DNA of 64,000 nt from Fomitopsis serialis (lineage: Eukaryota > Basidiomycota > Agaricomycetes > Polyporales > Fomitopsidaceae): assembly GCF_022376445.1 (NCBI RefSeq), contig NW_025955128.1, positions 21,185-85,184 of the forward strand. Direction: 5' to 3'. The translations under genes and the position numbers were made by a program. The first letter of the stretch is position 1; every line of letters begins with the position of its first letter. Below the pieces are notes generated by a model that was not told the DNA's origin, made no database searches, and saw only the letters and a program-made list of their open reading frames with translations. This document shows positions 8,943 to 20,192 of the stretch, one piece after another.

Positions 8943-9231
8943 CACAATCACCGCATTGCCCATCGAATCACGCCGTAGTAATTTAGAATACAACCCGAGG
9001 ACCTTCGCTCCTACACCTCAGCCATGCCCCTTGTGCCACTGACGCTGCGCTTGCGCGGCCGTGCGCGAGCGACGAACGTGTGCGAGTGCCAGTGGGACGA
9101 CGGCATGCATATTTCGAGCATGTTGTCCTCATTGTCGTCGCTGTGACCCAGACAAGCTCGGCCTCCGCTCGCGCGCGTCCTCCGCTCCCATCGCGCGTGC
9201 GCGCGTTGATCGGCGAAGCTCGAAGGCGTGC

Positions 9232-9823
9232 ATGTGGGCGTCTACTGGCGGACGATTTCGATTAGTAGCGACGTACCGATAGCCCCGAGGCGACGGAGAC
9301 CTTCTTCTACCTGCTCGGCCTCGGCTGCAGTGAATTGTTGGGTGCGTGTGCAGATGCGGTGGGCGAGGCGTGCGGGTGGGTCGCGGAGCGGGTGGTTCGA
9401 TGGAAGGAGCAGAGCAGAGCAGGGCGCAGAGGCCGGGGAGGATGGCGGAGGTGAGGTTCAAGGTCCATAGCACGCTGAATAGGTTCAGGAAGGGGTATAG
9501 GTGCGTCGGGATGCTCATCCGCGATACTAACGAGCAGTACGTGCGTTGCCATAAGATGCTCGATCCGTATCGGTCTGCGTTTGACTCTAGCCATGTCGGC
9601 TCGCCTGGTGCGGACGCGACCTCCGAGCCACCGCCGCATCGATGGTGCATACACATTTGTTTTCACTCGGCGCGCGCTTAGCGTCACTACGTGCGACTGA
9701 GAGCGACGCATACATTGATAGTGAGAGCAGCCTTCTTAACTGAAAGAGACAACATAAAGAGATGTAGATTACAGCGTGTTGTGAACTTGAAAAGGACAAG
9801 GCATAGACAGTCTCATAACTCGC
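9232..9823. other. No confident gene
   Basis: Similarity to the D1 copy ends at ~9231. Open frames exist on both strands (the longest on the minus strand, 9129-9656, includes one hydrophobic stretch). None has supported splice sites or a recognisable domain. A short segment near 9,255-9,290 (TAGTAGCGACGTACCGAT) recurs at ~13,888. Confidence 0.4.
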
Positions 9824-10699
9824 TCAGTAGTAATCCGAGCCTAGCTCACGCATAGAGCGTGCACGCCGGATTGCCGGCACAGCAGTCGAGAGGTCCAGCG
9901 ACAAGTGTTCCAGAGCATTGACTGTGATGTTTGATCGCTGTTCCCCATTGATGTTCCCTTCAACTAAGAAGCGTATGCCCCAAGCACGCTGAGATCCTCG
10001 GTGCGTCAGTATGTTGTACACAGCATTGAATTTAATTTTACCCACCCTTTCGAAGACCTGGACAACGTGAATAGTAGTCGTAGTATGGGCAAAGTAGCCA
10101 AGGTTGATGCGCATGAAGTCTAAGGGTATATAACGTTAGGACAGACAGTATTGAGCCAAGGAGACTTCACTTACCGGACAAATTGTGTCGGAGGTGGCGC
10201 CTCCATTCGCGGCTCAACTGCCCCGCCCGAGGGGGTCCGGGCTCTCTGTACACGTGAGGGTGCGTCATGGCGGTCGCTTGCGCGAGGACAGCACTGTTCT
10301 GGCTCGCCGACATAAGCTCTCTGCCCAAGAAGATCACTCGAGGGCACTCACCCATTCGTGACGTTCATAGGGACGATCAGCGACATTCCAATCGATCTCA
10401 ACGCGATCTTCGACAATGTCCAGCCACTCGAGGGCATAAGTGAAATAGTTACAGAGCAACCGGATGCGGTGCTGCCGTAATTGTCAATGAGTATTCAAGA
10501 CTCTGTTGAGCATGAATGAATTGAATCAGTGGCTCACCAGCACCCCAATGACCTGGCAATAGGTGACATGTGCCGGGATTCCAGTAATGTCGACAGGGGA
10601 TAAAGTCACAAGCAGGGAGGCTGCAGAACTGATGTTTTCCAGTTCATCATCGGATAAGTAACGCGGGTTGGTGAGCTGGAGCCATCGGGGAGTGGCCAT
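9824..10699 (-). CDS. Four-exon gene of unknown function (233 aa)
   Basis: Reading on the minus strand, exons 10699-10538, 10471-10352, 10298-10175 and 10119-9824 join in frame (54, 40 and 41 1/3 codons, then the rest) with GT-AG introns of 65, 53 and 54 bp. The start ATG encodes MATPRWLQLT. The protein is soluble, without signal peptide or membrane helix. It has aromatic, acidic stretches (LCNYFTYALEWLDIVEDR) in exon 2 and a basic segment (REWRRHLRHN) in exon 3. The C-terminal domain (FERVGKIKFNAVYNILTHRG) looks like a compact alpha/beta fold. I do not recognise the family. The consistent splice phases and ordinary intron sizes make it a likely real gene. It lies between duplicated blocks and reads opposite to its neighbours. 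Confidence 0.65.
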
Positions 10700-12539
10700 C
10701 CTTCGACAATTGCCAGGTGAGAGTTGAGGGACACCGACTCTCCAGCCGGTCGAATCTTATATAGTCACGCCAGCATGTGCTGCTTTGTCTGCGTACGAAT
10801 CTGTTGATGGATGCGCAGATCCACCTGGCTGAGAGGTGTGGACAATGCAGTACAGTTCCAAAGTCACACCTTCGTGCCTTTTCGCTGCCCTTCTGGCCTC
10901 GATTTTCAATGCTAAGTCGTCAGGTAGGATTCTCAGAACGTTCAGACGGCCTGCCAGACTACCCAGCTTGTCACTGAGATCAGCCAGGACATATGGATCA
11001 ACTCAATCATATTCTATTGATCACTACTTACTACCGTATACAACTTACACAGACGGGCGCGGGCCCCGCACCCACGTCGACGACCTTCCTCACACTTTTA
11101 GGCCGTCAATTTCGCTTTCTCGACACCTCCATCCGACCGTTTTTGACCCATGGGGTCGAGAAATAGCGTCGCGGAGCCCAGAAGACGAGTAATCCGCAAG
11201 CTGGACGAAAAAGACATGCTACGCGATGTTGCACGAGCGTCACGCGTGTGGCGCGAAAGCCTCCTCCTCGGACTTAATAGTTAGCGGGCAACTGCTTACT
11301 CAACGGTGAAAGTGGCGCTGGCGACGCGCCCTGAGGATGAGGCTTGTTGACCGGCACCTCACCCCCTCCTACTGCTAAGTAAAAGTTTCCCCCTTCGCTA
11401 CGCCCGTTACCGACGTCAGTGCTGGCTTTCATCCGGTCAAACAGCGAGACTCCAACCTTGGGCATGTGCGCGCCGCGAAGACCAACGCGCCGATGAAGAC
11501 AAGCCGCGAACCGGACGCAACCGGCGTACGCAGTACTCGCCAATGTGAGCGCGGGGATCCTCTAGCCACTACAGTGGTTGCATATCCGCACTCGGGGAGC
11601 TTACTAGCTCGGGCCTGCAAGGCTGGATGGGGAGGCGAGTGGAGTAGTGCACAGAGGCGATCAAATTACGTTTCGCTGCCTCCAGGTACACTCCGTCATA
11701 CTGCCACTGTCCGCGCACAACACGTCCTCGTCCTCGTGCAGCCTGCGTGCAACGTCCCTGCGCCGCGAGAGGGCGCACACCCGGAGCGCCCGCCGCCTGC
11801 GCAGGTGCTATTGTAGTATCTCGACCGCGTCCTCCACCAGTCGACCAGTCACGCCATCGCCTGCTGCAATTTCTGCTCGTCGCCATCCCACCGCCTTGCC
11901 CTTGCCCCTCCCGTGCTCACCGCGATGCCAGGTCGACGCGCGCAGCCGAGACGAGCCCGCCGACATCTCGAATGCCCATGGACAGCGAACATGAGCGGGC
12001 GGGGAAGGAGCGCGATGAAGAGCGCGTCCCAGTATTGACGCCATGCGGACGTGTATGTGGGCGATGCGAGAGGTGCGTACGTATGCTGGCGCTGCATGAA
12101 CTGATGGCTAAGATACAGTTGGCGATGACAGGCGGGTTGAGCGCAGCTGCGTCGATCTGTGTACGTGTGCACGGGGACTGAGCGGAGGTGGAGGCGGCGC
12201 GGTGGCATAGCAGCCGGGTGGCGGTGTCGTACACCAGGTCAGTTCTTATCGTTGGGCATGTGACGGTGAAGTGACCACTGGATGTGGGTGCGCAGGTTCC
12301 TCATAGTCGTCCTGAGCGCATACCACCGGATCTGTTCGCAATCCAACGGCGTCCTACGCAACATCTCGGTGGCAACCTCGACAAGGCATCTGCCTTCTTG
12401 CGCCCCAGTGCGTAGTCCGCTCCCTCCGTTCTCCCTCCCCTCGCTATGCAGCAGTCGCTGACTACTGCTGCTCGCGCGCAGTCATCCAAGGCGACGCAGA
12501 GATTCCGCACGACCCGCGCAGACCCGCGCAGCACCCGTA
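10700..12539. other. No confident gene (1.8 kb)
   Basis: GC-rich sequence with many short open frames on both strands, none with convincing splice structure. A segment at ~11,303-11,390 (CGGTGAAAGTG...GGCACCTCACC) resembles ~13,940-14,020, indicating a shared low-copy repeat. Confidence 0.4.
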
Positions 12540-13657
12540 CTCGCCGCCGCCGTCGTCGTCACGAAACTCGAGGCTCTAATCGACCTGGGCAGCAAGGAGA
12601 TGCTATCCTTCGCGGAGCAACAGACCATCCAGGGGCAATCCAACGTGAATCGGCGGCATATGGATGGATTTTACCGTACCAATGGGCTGAGGGTCGCCAG
12701 AGAGGATGCGTGCATTGAGGGAGCACAGTCCACGCCTGTACGCCCGCAGGTAATGTTTAGTTTTCATCTTGAACTATAGCGGTTGGACTGACGAGGCGCA
12801 AGGAAAAATACGGCTGAAGGGTGGTCCCTCGTCTGCTCTGGACGTTTCCCTTGACGCAAGCGAGGACGGCGACTCGGACAGCAGCTTCTCGAGCTCGAAC
12901 CTCCTCTTGACGCCTGCGCAACACGGAACAGATCATGTCGGTGCACATGGGGAATACGGGCCCTCGGGAAGTTTCCGGTCTGATCACGTACTCAAGGCCT
13001 CATGCAACATCCAACACGCAGGGCGTCCAGTACCGCCGACGACGAACAGGATGAGAATGTGGCCTACCCATCGGGCCTCTAGTTGTCCACGGAGCTTCTC
13101 AGCTCCAGCAAGACAAGAACCGGAAACCGAGCGGCAGAACGATCCCAGTCAGCACTCCCCATAGCTTCGCACACCTTAGGCCTGCCTTCGAACTTAGAGA
13201 CATCCTCCAGAGCTCGCTCCTCCGGTCCTGCAGCCCGGGCACGCGTTGTATGCTGTCAACCCCATGCAAGCCCATTCGTGGTACCCCGCTCAGGCGTATG
13301 CCGAAGCTGCAAACCCTGTCTATCGCCCTCATAAGCCGACGTTGTAGCCGCCGTACGTGCCCCCAGTCCCGAGTCTGCCGCAGGAAGGGTAGTGGGAGCG
13401 CGGAAATTCCATCACGATGTTGCAGGATGCTATTGCTGCGCCTGCGTGTTCTACGGCATCGCTGGGAAGTAGTCAAGAGACGAACAAAGGCAAGCGGCAA
13501 GACTCAGATGGGCAGCGCGGCGGTCGGACGAAGACCTATTTCTGCAGGATGTAGGACTCGGCCGTCGAGCTTTCAAGCAGCAACCAAATGCCATAATTCG
13601 CGTCGACGAATTCTTCCGTCCCCTACGTATACATTTGTTCTCCTATCATTACTTTGA
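12540..13657 (+). pseudogene. Fragments of an unrecognised coding sequence
   Basis: Stretches that read like protein occur in different frames. One segment at ~12,540-12,749 (containing KLEALIDLGSKEMLSFAEQQ) ends before a possible GT donor. A Ser/Asp-rich segment runs from 12,769 to 13,164. A Tyr/Pro/Ala-rich segment near 13,230-13,345 (AQAYAEAANPVYRPHKP) runs into a stop. No single set of introns joins them that I could find, so this is either a decayed gene or one with unrecognised splicing. It lies just upstream of the intact Cys-rich gene at 14037 and could be a related remnant, but no direct similarity was seen. Confidence 0.3.
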
Positions 13658-13754
13658 CAAGAATGTAGCGGCGGATCCTGCGGTGTCTATACATTATGCC
13701 CAGGATATTGATCGCGCCTGCCCGAGGTGCCCTGACTTGTTCCGTGGATGGGTG

Positions 13755-13830
13755 CGCGAGCGAACGGGCGAACGGAAAGGCGAGCGAATGGGCGAACGAA
13801 TGGGCGAACGAATAAATGGGCGAAGGAATG
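13755..13830 (+). repeat. Short tandem repeat (GGGCGAACGAAT-type unit)
   Basis: Degenerate 8-12 bp units of GCGAACGGGCGAACG and GGGCGAACGAAT repeat here. A similar GGACGGACGA/GCGGGCGAATGA array occurs at ~7,510-7,600 and ~18,450-18,535. Confidence 0.6.
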
Positions 13831-14036
13831 ATTGCGAATCAATGCCAGTCGATAAAGCAAGTACTGGGCCCGTGTACACTTATTTAGTAGCGACGTACCG
13901 ATCAGTGGTCTTCGATCTAGATCTAGGATAATCACATCGGTGAAAGTGCACGAACTCGGACGCACTGCCGGCGACGCACCCTGAGACTTGTTGCCCGGCA
14001 CCTCACCGTCTCCTAGTCTCCGGTCGCCTCGATATC

Positions 14037-15402
14037 ATGATTGGATCCTCAAACCACGTCGTGTCCAGCAGTATTGCCACGAAGATGAAGGAGGCAAACA
14101 TGGCGATGGCGAAGGTAATGAGGGAGGAGGAGGAGGAGGAGGAGGAGGAGGAGGAGGAGGAGGAGGAGGAGGAGGAGGAGGAGGAGGGTCATGCCGCAGA
14201 TGAAGACGTGGATGAACTCGAGGAGAGCGATGTCGACAGCCCAGAACGTGCGGAGGAGCGGCGCCAAGTGAACATCAAGGTCAGTGTACCATACGTTCAC
14301 ACTTGTTGTGCCGTTCACAACGTTCTCCGTTAGTTCCACGGCGACTATAGATGTGATTACTGCAAGCGTGCTGAGGAATGGGCACAAAAACGGGCAGCGA
14401 AGGTTGGGAAGGGCCCCAGTGAAATCACACCGTTCATTTGCACGATCTCTGGGAGACGGAAGCGTTGCGACTTCTGCTCAAAGGGCCGGCGCACACCCTG
14501 CTCGCTTCAGGTGAGTGTTTGCTCGTCCTTACGCCGCATTCAATGATGTGCTGAATTTTGGACACAAGCCATATCTCATCAACAATTTGGTCAGCGTCGA
14601 TAAGGACCTTGTCGGCACATACACAATCAACCACGCTCCCGAGGCCACAGTTACTGGCATCGAGTCCAACAACAAGATCTACTCGGCAGTCCGCGTACAG
14701 GACGGTTTGCCTCGAACGAAGCGTATGACCAGCCCCGCAAAGCCCAAGCGCAAGAACGCAGTGAAAGCAGCGAAAAGGGTCGCAAGGGTTCGCAGCAGCG
14801 CAAGCCAGCCCCGCAAGCGTGCTCAGCCGCGCACACCTATCGCCACCTCAGTAACTGGATCGTCTTCGCATTCAAATGACTCGCAAAGTCATGTCGAGAC
14901 CGATCTTCTGAGCCAGGAGGGATCTCGTCTCCGCAGCACTGCGGAGGAGGCCCTAGATGGCCTGTGCAGTGATGTCCGCAGACTCGAGAGCGAGATGTAC
15001 GAACTTCGCAACACATTGGAAGCCGAGCGGGCATTCCGGAAGGAGGTAGCAGTCGATCTCGCCAAACTTCGCAGTGAGATGGATGACCTACGCGCCGGCG
15101 CTGGTGTGCGCTCCTTGGCCGCTCTTGAACTGGATATATCAGCGTTCGTTGCCAAGGTTAGGAGGCAGTTGGGCAGTGTCGATGATCGCGATGATCTTGG
15201 CGTAAGTTCATGTCCATGACTTATGTTTCCCCCGCTGATGACTGGTATGAACCCTGTTACCTGTTAGACGACCCATCAAGCGGCTTGTATGTCCAGTGAG
15301 CCTAGCGAAGGCAACGACGGCCACGGTGCTACAGTGAATATAACTGCACCGATCATGGCACCCTCTGGTCCCAATGTTGGACATCGCACGGAGATCTCGT
15401 AA
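14037..15402 (+). CDS. Cys-rich, putatively zinc-binding nuclear protein with coiled coil (395 aa)
   Basis: Four exons (14037-14279, 14334-14510, 14569-15201, 15268-15402) join in frame with GT-AG introns of 54-66 bp; the intron-2 acceptor at 14568 is the least certain. Residues ~30-50 are a run of 21 Glu, followed by an acidic segment. Exon 2 carries a Cys cluster: CDYC, then after ~35 residues CTISGRRKRCDFCSKGRRTPC, with basic residues between the cysteines, as in DNA-binding zinc clusters, though the spacing is not the classical Zn2Cys6 pattern. Exon 3 is Lys/Arg-rich with Pro-Arg stretches, then a heptad-like coiled coil (DVRRLESEMYELRNTLEAER). Inferred role: transcription regulator or chromatin-associated protein. 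The Glu run is encoded by pure GAG repeats and may vary in length. Confidence 0.6.
14124..14186 (+). repeat. (GAG)21 microsatellite encoding poly-Glu
   Basis: Twenty-one uninterrupted GAG codons inside exon 1 of the Cys-rich gene. Confidence 0.95.
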
Positions 15403-15668
15403 TGACACTATAGTGCCTTCGATTTTGGAGACAATACACAGTACATGCCGCTGGGTAGGTTGGTGCAATGCGCGACGTGTAGAGTACCGAGGCAGCTTCG
15501 CAGTGTGTATACTATCAGATTGTACTACGTGCGAGTGCAACGCACCCGCCGCGAAACGTCTATACTCGTTTACTTTCTTCGATGGCACGGCGTAGACCAA
15601 TATTGTTTCTCCGTTACGCCTACGGACAACACCAGCTCGCAATGTCGATAGCTCTTCTCCCACTAAGC

Positions 15669-16615
15669 AGCTCCTCCGCGCGCGACTCGGGGCGTCGATG
15701 CTCTATGTTTTCGAATTCGCGATCGACATACTAGTAAGGATGTCGCGGCGCTAATGCCGACTTACGTCATCCTCTCACGCCTCGCAACCTCCGACGACTT
15801 GCAGCCCGTCGTGCTACATGCGGCGGCGCTCAACGCTCACGGCGTCCACCATCCCGCAGCTGCAGCCCCGTCGCACCCCCGCCGTCGCCGTCACTGTCCG
15901 TCCGAGGCCTACCTGGAACGAAGGGACCCGCCAGCTGGCGGGTTGAAGCGCGGCGGCTTAGCCCGCGAGGCCGTCCGCCAGGTCGACATGGGAGCCGACA
16001 TAGGGTGTCGGCGCGACGAATCCTTGCGGAACGTCGGCGGGACGGGTCGCTTCTATGCGGGGAATTGTAAGTGCGTTCTCTGCGTGTCCTCACGCAACGC
16101 AAAGCTGACCTATACGCAGGAGACTGTCGCCGATATCGATGGCGGATTCACCGCCACCCGAAATCGACCCACAGGTCCAAGGCGACGACCACCCTCGTTT
16201 CACGCCCTCGATCGTGGACGGGATAGTGTCAGCTGCGCGGGTCATTCTCAGCGATCGCAGCGTAGGGCGCGTCGTTGTCGCAGCAAAGCGACAGAAGACA
16301 AGGGCGGCGAGCTTCAAGTCACGCAGTCGGTGGAGCGGTACCGTAGGAGGGCCATGCCAGGGCGCGAAGAAGAGGTGCGTGGTGTGAGATGTCTCCTCCA
16401 TTCGATGCTCACCTGTCGTCCTCGATGGATAGCAAACACCTTACCACGTACTTGCCGCGCCGAATGCGCGGGTGATAGCGACGCTTCGTGCGAAGGTATC
16501 CGAACTGCAGCCCGTCCGTCGCCTCCGTCTCGCCCCGGTCGTCCGTTTTGGTTTCGACCATGCGTTGATGACCGGGCGGTGAGCTCCTGCTCTTGATGAG
16601 CGGTAGAGCGAACCT
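15669..16615 (+). repeat. Segmental duplication D2, copy 1
   Basis: Closely similar to 20193-21256. Both contain the same possible intron (GTAAGTGCG...ACGCAG, near 16,066-16,120 and 20,559-20,611) and the same open frame after it (MADSPPPE...). A short protein cannot be ruled out. Both end in a block with GGTTTCGACCATGCGTTGATGACC and an inverted GCTC/GAGC pair, which also occurs at ~18,045-18,111. Copy 1 lacks a ~130-bp segment present in copy 2 at ~21,010-21,140. Confidence 0.85.
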
Positions 16616-16642
16616 GCTCCTGGTCGTTGTTCATGCCCTCCC

Positions 16643-17875
16643 TCAAGTCGCGCTCTCAGTCTTTATTGCCCATCCTGCCGTCCCTCTGTCCTCCACACTG
16701 AGCCCGAGTCGATAAGACACTCGTGTTATCCCCGCCCTCTCGTGTCGTTTCTTACGTCGGATCATCCGTTACGCCCGGCTGCCACCGCCTCCGCGAGCTC
16801 CCATACAGGCTCAGAGAATTCCTCACCTAGCCGCGGACGTGCCCGCACCCGTTGTTCAGGTCGGCTCGGAACTGCGGTCTGTCAAGGATGGGCCGGTGAA
16901 GCGAGTAGGTCGTTCTGTGTCGACGCCCCATGATGGACATGGCGGCACAGTTCCAAGTTCCAAAGGTCACAAGTGAAGGCCACGTTGTTCGACACGGGCA
17001 CTGACTTCTCCTGATCCCTCTCTGACTCCCGCTGCCGCTTGGGTTCCCCCTCCTTCCCCATCACCCTGGCGGACGCGCCGTGCCTCTGCACCCTCGCCCT
17101 CCGCGCGCTCGCCTTCGACGACGAGCTGTTTGACACGTACTGCACCGAGCTGCCGTCTGACGGATACCACACGAAGCCGATGACACGCCCGACTCATCGC
17201 CAGAGAAGGGGATATTGATTTTAAAGATGTCGACCCCAGAGATCTTCCGCTCGTCCTGAAGCAAGTGAGCTTCGCTGTGCGCCCGGGGGGGAGGTACGTG
17301 CATCTCCGATGATCCCTTCATTCGCGCTCATCCAGTCGGCTAGATCGGCATCGTAGGTCGCACAGGCGCAGGAAAGCGCTTGCTCATGCACGCGCTGTTT
17401 AGGTACGCTGCTCTTCGTGCGGCGCGCATCCTCAGATTGATGTTTTCTCTAATGCAGCACGGTGAACATCGCCTGGAGATCGACGGCGTGGACGCGCGCT
17501 ATATCGGGCTGAAGACACTGCGTGCGCAGCCGCCTTGCTCTCGTCCCGCAAGACAACGTGCTCTTCAAGGGAACACTCCGTCAGAACCTGTACGTCCACT
17601 GTCATGCACACCACGTTGACGATGCCTGATCAATATTCCCGTAGAGACTCAGAGGGCACCCGCACGGATGCGCAATTGATCTCTGCCATCCAGCCGACGT
17701 GGCTACTGCCGCAGAACGGGGCGCATGACGCCGTGGCGGAGGCGAAGTTCAGTCTGGACTCTCTCGTCGGCGACGAGGAGAGCAACTACTCCGCTGGCGA
17801 GAAGCGGATGTTGGTGCTCTATCGGGCGTTGGCGAAGAACAGCCGCATCATCGTCCTCGTCTGGGATGTGTAAGC
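16643..17875 (+). pseudogene. Decayed ABCC-type transporter fragment (second nucleotide-binding domain), copy 1
   Basis: Read in several frames, this contains recognisable parts of the C-terminal ABC domain of a fungal ABCC (MRP-type) transporter. There is a strand leading into LPLVLKQVSFAVRPG (~17,225-17,290), a P-loop GRTGAGKR at ~17,355-17,380 with Arg in place of the usual Ser/Thr, LEIDGVDARYIGLKTLR (~17,470-17,520) and PQDNVLFKGTLRQNL after a frame change. The signature region NYSAGEK (~17,785-17,810) is followed by a Walker B strand that reads IIVLV without the DE pair. Frame changes, stop codons and lost catalytic residues make this a pseudogene. The transmembrane part is missing. Duplicated at 22321-23560. 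Confidence 0.7.
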
Positions 17876-18975
17876 GCTTGTTGGCGTCTAGTACGGCACC
17901 GGAGGTCCGGCCAGAGTCGCCTTGAGCGCTTGTGCGCCCGCCCCGTCCTCCCGTCCTACGCCGACCTCTGGTCTCTTTCAACAGCATTCGTGCTCTGCTA
18001 TGTCCACCTCAGCCCCTCTCTATGCCTCAATTCTGGTACAACAGACGTCCGCTTTGGTTTCGACCATGCGTTGTTATTTGAGCCGGGGAGCTCCTGCTCA
18101 TTTATGAGCAGTTGAGTCAACCTCACCGTTTCCACGAGATGCCGACCCTCCGGGCTCCAACATTCTACCCCACGAAGGCTTGAAGATGCTTAGCACCATT
18201 AAGTATCAGCGATGTGTGCCGTCTAGAGCCCAATGAACGCTGTACGCGCGATGGTCCCTTCGATATTGCAACGAAGATATCTCAAGAGGCCGACAACCGA
18301 TTCTCGACATTAGGCCCTGCTGTCCCCGTTTTGCAAGAACATGGTCGATGAATCAACCGAGTGTGACCCACCCCGCAGAAGCCGTGCGTGCAGGTGCCCG
18401 TGACCAACGTCCGCATCGCGTCTGACCTCGCATGCTCGATTCGCCTCGAGCAGCCAGATGAACCGGCGGGCGGGCGAATGAACAGACGGATGAGTGAGCG
18501 GATGTACGGACGGACGAGTTTGCGGGCGAGTTGGTTCTTTGCGAACGCACGACCTCTACGGGACGAATTGGCGTCGCGAGTTGTGCGCCCTTGACTGTCT
18601 TCTCGCCGACCACACCAAGGATATCTCCGTCAAAAGTGGGAGCCCGAGCAACTAATCGTCACGATCTGGCACGGCTCGGCGCTCGAATCCGCCTTCTCTG
18701 CCGTCGTCGTCGAAGACTCCTCGCTTTGCTGGACCGTTGCCGGAGACCCCCAGTGGTGACATCGGCGAGCGAACATCTGCGCCTTCTTGGTCGCAATGAA
18801 CGCCTGGCCGGACTCCACCCCCCTCCCCCGCTGCGAATGCAGATAAAGGGCGTTGATACGTGCGAGGACGTCGACGCTTTCCAATGAAACGGAGGCTGTC
18901 GCCATCCACTTCTACGTCAAGATATTCGATCGCGAGCCGCCGCTCAGCAGACAATGCAAGCCTGCGCCACATGAG

Positions 18976-18984
18976 TATATAAAG
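18976..18984 (+). promoter_or_regulatory. TATA box of tail-anchored gene copy 2
   Basis: TATATAAAG, 40 bp upstream of the ATG at 19024, matching copy 1. Confidence 0.7.
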
Positions 18985-19023
18985 CGAAGGCGAAGTCGAC
19001 CAACGTGTAGGAAAGCAAGCCCC

Positions 19024-19717
19024 ATGTCCTCCCCTTCTCCCTCGGTCAGCGCCCTCTCCGATAACGTCGTCGTCGTCCGCTCTGGGAGGCTCCCCGACAA
19101 GTGAGTTGGTCGCCCTTCCTTCATGAGTTGTACCGCTGAGCATCAGTTGACAGAAGAATTCTTGTCTTCTATGTGGCGGAATATCGACTGGTCGCAACTG
19201 TTGGCGGCGGGAGCATCATGAGGCCTGGACACCTGGTCTTCATACCTCTCCCTGGCGGTCGTTGTGAGTCTGCCCTTCCAACTCGTTGCTCTCGGCCCGC
19301 CACTGACGGCTGCCTCCCGCAGATGCCTTCTTCTGCTGCGGGCCTCGCGAGGTGCGAGGAAGGCCGATCGGCTCATGGAACGTTCAAATCGTTGTCCAAG
19401 AGGTGAGCGCGCAGCCGGTTCAATGGCTCAGTCACTGAGTTGTTGTGCTATAGTCTACATTGACCGTTTATTGGTCCGATGAAGTGGCGGACAGGGTGCA
19501 CTCGGTGACCATGTACGATGACGAGAGTTTCCGTACGCTTGTGTGCCATTGCTTCGGAGGGAGTGGCGACGGCGCTATCTCGCAGGGCGTTGTTAGCTCG
19601 CAGAGCACCATGCCGTCCTGGCGCCACGCCTGTGGCGTCATCGTTTTGTACCTCGTCGCTCTTTATCTCTCCTACAAGGCTACGGCTGCTTTTGTCTCAG
19701 TCACGAAGTACATGTAG
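19024..19717 (+). CDS. Small tail-anchored membrane protein, copy 2 (four exons, 176 aa)
   Basis: Exons 19024-19100, 19154-19263, 19323-19402 and 19454-19717 join in frame with the same phases as copy 1. Two codons are missing from exon 2 relative to copy 1, a change of six bases that keeps the frame. Most other differences are substitutions. The exon-2 strand reads ILVFYVAEYR, the exon-3 Cys-Cys pair is kept, and the C-terminal helix (GVIVLYLVALYLSYKATAAFV) and short KYM tail are conserved. In-frame indel and preserved splice sites point to purifying selection on both copies. Family and function not recognised; a tail-anchored cytosolic-facing protein is inferred. Confidence 0.75.
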
Positions 19718-20192
19718 AGGATCACTGTTTCCTGGATTTCGAGAGGCCTTGATCTTTTTCCCTTCCCTCCCTTTCTTCCCTTGCTCCTCTCACCCTCTTC
19801 TCTTTCCACAAGCGCAATCGCTACGTCGCGCATCGAATCTCGCCGTAATACTGTAATTATGATTTAATGTGTTTCAATACAACCCGAGGACCTCTGCTCC
19901 TACACCTCAGCCATGCCCCTTGTGTCACTGACGTCGCATTTGCGCGGCTGCGCGCGAGCGACGAACGTGTACGAATGCCAGTGGGACGACATCATGCACA
20001 TCTCGGGCATCTTGTCTTCACTGTCGTCGCTATGATGCAGAAGAAGCTCGCGCACGTCCTCCGCTCGCTCCAGCTGGCATCGGGCGTGCGCGCGTTGATC
20101 GGCGAAGCTCGAAGGCGTGCGTTGACATCAAGACATCCTTTCTGTGCTGCGACGACCTGAGGTGACGAGTCCGATCCACCATCTGGCTGTCC

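Larger units (their letters stand above)
7085..9231 (+). repeat. Segmental duplication D1, copy 1
   Basis: Closely similar over its whole length to 18085-20120, including promoter, four-exon gene and downstream sequence. The left boundary coincides with the end of the LTR-like segment. The stretch 7085-8030 upstream of the gene is non-coding as far as I can tell. It contains degenerate GGACGGACGA/GGGCGGGCGAATGA short repeats at ~7,510-7,600. Long open frames on both strands between 7,590 and 8,200 are equally open in both copies and look like by-products of GC-rich sequence. Confidence 0.9.
18085..20120 (+). repeat. Segmental duplication D1, copy 2 (uninterrupted site)
   Basis: Similar to 7085-9231. 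Here the left boundary continues into flanking DNA without an LTR, so this copy shows the pre-insertion state of the site. A perfect hairpin CTGCTCA-TTTA-TGAGCAG lies at 18094-18111. Confidence 0.9.

Noticed and set aside
8787..8993. Gly/Arg/Glu-rich minus-strand frame
   Set aside because: It is the complement of the C/T-only tract.
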